Assembly: GCA_025642075.2 (NCBI GenBank)
Contig: JAODUO010000040.1
Location: forward strand, 470,001 to 534,000
Source of the DNA: Ridgeia piscesae
Taxonomy: Eukaryota; Annelida; Polychaeta; Sabellida; Siboglinidae
Direction: 5' to 3'
DNA: 64,000 nucleotides
Shown: one piece after another, positions 61,401 to 64,000 of the stretch
Numbering within the stretch: position 1 is the first letter of the stretch
Layout of the letters: the number at the start of each line of letters is the position of its first letter
Notes under the pieces: model-generated
The model's input: the letters and a program-made list of their open reading frames with translations, nothing else
The model's database searches: none
What the model was told of the DNA's origin: nothing
Translations under genes and position numbers: made by a program

Positions 61401-62724
61401 ACAAACAATATATTTTGGCCTTTACCTCTTTCAGTCAGTTGTCACTGTGATGCAGTTAGCAATAACAATACTCCCTAGCACTGTTCTGCCTGTCATCATA
61501 TGAGCAATTATGCCTATAAACTAGATATCTCAATATATGTGTTGCTTTTCTTTTACCTACATAGTAATACAAAACGAAAAATATTTGACAAATATATGAA
61601 CAAGTATTTGAAATACTTTTCAATGTATTCATATTTAAATACATTTATATTTAAAAAGTATTTGTAATCCCTCAAGAATATTTGTATTTAAATACATTTC
61701 TATGTATTTGACCCCATGTCTGGATGGGACAAGCACAGAATGGTTGTGGATTTAGACAGGTTTACAGTTTGCACTTAATTAAACATAATAGACAGGGATT
61801 TAGCAGCTAACCACCCAGACCCAGTCAGGATTCTGGAAGTTGGAAATATGACCAGTCATTCACACCATACTGACAGAGCAAACAGTACAGGTGGGGCTGA
61901 GGCCTGGCTTCTAAAATTACAAAGCAAGATGTTAGGGGATGCTTATCTCCTGCAGTGCTTCCCAGGGACTGTCACAATATAACTTGCACTTTGTACAAAG
62001 CAGGAGGGTGAGGAGATGTTGCTTCTCTGGGAAGAGAAGGTATTAATTAGAGAAATCTGACTGAATATTTAACTGAAATGCTCAACAGTAATAGAAAATG
62101 AATACCTTGATTATTATTACATTTATTAGATTACTTCTAATATTGCCATTTTTATCTGTCTAATATATTTGCTTGCAACTGTTCATATGAAAAAAATGTA
62201 ATCGTGAAAAGTAATCATGAGTACGATTACTTTGGTAATGTACTCGAGTACGAGTACGATTACTTTCCTTCGTACTGAGTACGAGTACTCAAAAAGTACT
62301 TGTACTCGAGTACGAGTACAAGTACACGAGTACGATTACTCCATCTCTGATGTGATCCTGACTACCTATCCATATATCCCAACCAAACCACACGCTCAGG
62401 AAAACATGTTCAAACTTAACTATCTCAACGTCTCTGGAAAGAATTCAGAACCGCTGCAATTAATGTGCGAATACTATACATACGCAAATACCAAACCCTG
62501 TATACACTTTATAGCCAGGTACTCATTCATATATCTGAGTGAATTGGGGCAATGTAAAGTAACTAGCCTAATACGCGACAGCACTGGGTTTGAACCTGGG
62601 CACACTTGATTGAGGGTTGTGGAGTGTGGACACACTGCACCATAATATATGCATGCTGCAGATATTATATGTTATATTATTCATTGCAGGTTCGAAAATC
62701 ACAGTGGAACGTCATAAAAAATGA
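52332..62724 (+). CDS. Small RRM-domain protein, five-exon model (~311 aa)
   Basis: Exons 52,332-52,493, 53,101-53,229, 54,698-55,242, 59,483-59,547 and 62,690-62,724 join in one frame with GT..AG at each junction and end in TGA. The protein starts MAMRWRLWEDEFHTSMFDLE. It has a basic Gly-Lys-rich part (KRGGKGKGRARVLQQ), a Ser-rich part and a DFPPLCGKE motif. It ends with an RRM from about residue 230: VVVIRGLPPT as RNP2, ATFVVRLD as RNP1, and ITVERHKK as the last strand, immediately before the stop. It would bind RNA. I do not recognise the orthologue; a germline RNP protein is one possibility. The first ATG sits right at an acceptor, so a 5'UTR intron or an earlier coding exon is possible. 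Confidence 0.65.
53101..53229 (+). CDS. RRM gene exon 2
   Basis: The acceptor is GTTTTAG and the donor ACC|GTAACT. The 43 codons, RDEEKRGGKGKGRARVLQQR and onward, are basic and rich in Gly, Lys, Pro and Gln. The exon begins and ends in phase 0. Confidence 0.6.
53419..53760 (-). repeat. SINE-like repeat, copy 1
   Basis: It matches 59,907-59,960 plus 62,358-62,650. Shared words are TTCTTAT..AG..CAGTA.CC at the left, and ATCTCAAC.TCTCTGG, AATTAATGTGC and GAGTGAA.TGG at the right. On the - strand a GGTTCAA box near the right edge resembles a Pol III B box. It lies in intron 2 of the RRM gene. Confidence 0.55.
54698..55242 (+). CDS. RRM gene exon 3
   Basis: The acceptor is TTGTAG and the donor AG|GTACGT. 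Its 181 codons have no stop. A Ser-rich start (DDISSVSSESSCSSY) leads to HMGFGTPEWPDRDRDVF, then DFPPLCGKEVSER, KRSRGETELCEEV and the first two-thirds of the RRM. It is the best supported exon of the gene by composition. Confidence 0.75.
55424..59226 (+). repeat. 40-bp minisatellite with 717-bp higher-order repeat
   Basis: About 95 copies of a 40-bp unit (GGTAGATAATATGACATGAC, then a variable part, then AATGTGGTGTCATGTT) fill most of intron 3 of the RRM gene. Variant units recur in fixed order. A marker variant GGTGGTGTTTT occurs at 55,797, 56,551, 57,268 and 57,985, giving spacings of 754, 717 and 717 bp. The long - strand frames are an artefact of the unit lacking stops. Confidence 0.97.
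59483..59547 (+). CDS. RRM gene exon 4
   Basis: The acceptor is CCACACAG and the donor G|GTACAT. It reads LDSTEACDWAVSCLDGMEG, the second RRM helix and turn, in the phase required by exon 3. It lies just right of the 3.8-kb minisatellite. Confidence 0.75.
59907..59960 (-). repeat. SINE-like repeat, copy 2, left part
   Basis: It matches the left edge of the copy at 53,419. The rest of the copy is displaced to 62,358-62,650 by later insertions. Confidence 0.45.
59961..60385. other. AT-rich intron sequence
   Basis: TATTTATT-type low complexity. A stretch GCGCCTCTGAATGGTT at 60,277 is the reverse complement of a word in the 640-bp repeats at 39,340 and 42,200. Confidence 0.5.
60386..62349. mobile_element. 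hAT-like foldback element with GTACTCGAGTAC ends
   Basis: The left tip CAGAGATGGAGT and the right tip ACTCCATCTCTG are perfect inverted repeats. They are followed inside by repeated CGAGTACGAGTACGATTACT words in inverted order. The flanks GTGTGATC (left) and ATGTGATC (right) are an 8-bp target duplication with one mismatch, as in hAT elements. No transposase of its own is visible. Confidence 0.75.
60894..61722. mobile_element. Second hAT-like element nested inside the first
   Basis: The left tip CAGGCATGGGGTCAAATA and the inverted right tip (CAGACATGGGGTCAAATA) bound about 830 bp. They are flanked by GATGGGTC and GATGGGAC, an 8-bp target duplication with one mismatch. AAATAC/GTATTT runs fill the ends. 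No transposase ORF was seen. Confidence 0.8.
62358..62650 (-). repeat. SINE-like repeat, copy 2, right part
   Basis: It is homologous to 53,510-53,755. Read on the - strand, GGTTCAAACCC (about 62,591) fits a Pol III B box and TGGTGCAGTG (about 62,634) an A box about 40 bp before it. This supports a tRNA-derived SINE. Confidence 0.55.
62690..62724 (+). CDS. RRM gene exon 5
   Basis: The acceptor is TTGCAG. It reads SKITVERHKK and TGA at 62,722-62,724, the final RRM strand. It is short but in the correct phase and gives the expected end of the fold. Confidence 0.7.
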
Positions 62725-64000
62725 GTGACTTGCAGAAGCTGTTTCTACACTGCAAGGTCAAATGGGCACGTTTGGCTGTGGCAGACACTGTCACCTGGAG
62801 GACATTAGCAAAACTATACAGTATTTCATTCAGTTCTTTCAGAATATTTGTTACTGTTCGACAAACATGCATGCAAAAAGTGTGGTCATCGCCATGAACT
62901 AGGGGGTAATTAAATTACATCAGTGATGCCATCTGGCGGGCTGTCGTTTTAGAGGACCAAACTGAAATGTCATACAACTTATTATTGGAATTAGGTAGTG
63001 GTTTGATCTAATACAAAACAAGATGCAATGGTTGTGAATGTGTGAACTTACAAAGACCTCAGGTAATAAGACAAACAACTATTAATACACATAACCCTCT
63101 CATCTACTTTCATGTAGTGAAAGTTTATCGTAGAATCTACCATACAATGTTCCTTTTTATATTTAATTTTAGCAATTGGTTATGTATACATGTACATATT
63201 TTATACTTCTAGGAGCTTTTAAATTTCAGCATTCTTGCATTTGTTGGCATTGTGTTTTTTGTATGATGTGTATTTTGTATATTAAATAATAAAATGTGTG
63301 AGCATTTGGAGATTATTGTGTTGTAGTGAATGATGACTAATCTTTGTGGTATGACCGTCAGTGATGTTGATGATAACTCTACCTAAACATATGATCTTCA
63401 AATCAGTCGATAAGTAATGTTTTGATAAGTCTGTCCGTCTGCACAAAGACTTTTTGTACATGTACTTCATTAATAATATTTTTTTTAATGTGTTTCTTAA
63501 TATAGTGCCCTTTAAGTGAATGAATCCCTACAGCACTGTTCATTTGCTAATTTACACAACATTTCTACTCCCTAGGAAGCAAGGCATACTCATGGTTTCA
63601 AATTGACTAGCACATAACTGTCAAATCACTACACACACCAACATGATGTTAAATATACAGTGAATTAAGCTAACATATAACATAACATGTGTAAGGCATA
63701 AAATACAGTTTCAAACAATAACATAAAACTAGTGTTATCTTGATGTGGTAGCCACAATATATATAACTCAAGGCAAATAAATGCATGTGAAATAGGGAGG
63801 TATTTCCTGAATGCTATCAATGTGCCAATTGCAAACCTTTTGGCAAGCTGTTTCACACCGCCATTGCAAAGCTATTATCAAACAACCACATCTAGCAGGC
63901 CTGGGGTCAGTGACATTTCAAAGTAGTCTGTTACTTAGTTTCTTTGCTATAGCATGTTCAAATTGTCCTATTACTATGTATTTTTATATTTATTCAGCCT
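62725..64000 (+). other. 3' region of the RRM gene and intergenic DNA
   Basis: No further coding exon, RNA gene or repeat was recognised. An ATTAAATAATAAAATG stretch at about 63,280-63,295 contains candidate polyadenylation signals. Confidence 0.4.

Noticed and set aside
63282..63856. Short - strand frames near the right edge
   Set aside because: They are 62-63 codons, AT-rich, and without domain or splice support.

Overview
This is eukaryotic, animal nuclear DNA. Genes are split by GT..AG introns, much of the sequence is AT-rich, and retrotransposons, foldback DNA transposons, minisatellites and very long microsatellites fill most of the space. Nothing prokaryotic was seen. The mix of CR1/L2-like LINEs with PHD fingers, a Ty3/Gypsy element, a Ngaro/DIRS-like tyrosine-recombinase element and a family of unusual rhodopsin-like receptors suggests an invertebrate. 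A marine lophotrochozoan (mollusc-like) is my best guess, but that rests on general resemblance only.

Two host genes can be assembled exon by exon on the + strand. Positions 1-7,674 hold the 3' part of an SRSF3/SRSF7-like SR splicing factor. It has the end of an RRM, a linker, three in-frame RS micro-exons, a long RS exon and an acidic lysine/glutamate-rich tail. Positions 52,332-62,724 hold a complete five-exon model of about 311 residues with a C-terminal RRM. Its introns contain a SINE, a 3.8-kb 40-bp minisatellite and a SINE split by nested hAT-like elements.

From about 11.6 to 28.1 kb there are three diverged copies of a receptor-bearing duplicon on the - strand (class A GPCR-like). Each copy is broken at different places. 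The DRY motif at the end of TM3 reads CKM in all three. Copies 1 and 3 each carry a retroelement (an antisense LINE and a Gypsy element) at almost the same place just 5' of the receptor.

Between copies 2 and 3 (18.43-24.79 kb) lies the most interesting object: an element with repeats in the order A1 - body - B1 - A2 - B2. This is the split-direct-repeat layout of Ngaro/PAT-type tyrosine-recombinase retroelements. The body has an SGNH-hydrolase-like ORF interrupted by a 1.2-kb insertion, an ~85-bp tandem array with inverted arms, and a tyrosine recombinase ORF. No reverse transcriptase was seen.

From 28.1 to 34.6 kb the sequence is a pile of decayed retroelements: a Gypsy element without a 3' LTR, two LINE fragments and a dispersed repeat. 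A ~1.15-kb foldback element follows at 34.8-36.0 kb. From 36.8 to 41.7 kb there is a 36-bp minisatellite and a cluster of different tetranucleotide arrays, with two copies of a ~640-bp repeat. Positions 43.4-45.3 kb hold a decayed coding relic. Positions 45.9-47.1 kb hold a broken LINE, and 47.25-50.5 kb a nearly intact LINE that ends in a CGCA microsatellite.

All exon models are read from splice consensus and phase only and have not been checked against transcripts. Family assignments come from motif recognition, not from a database search.
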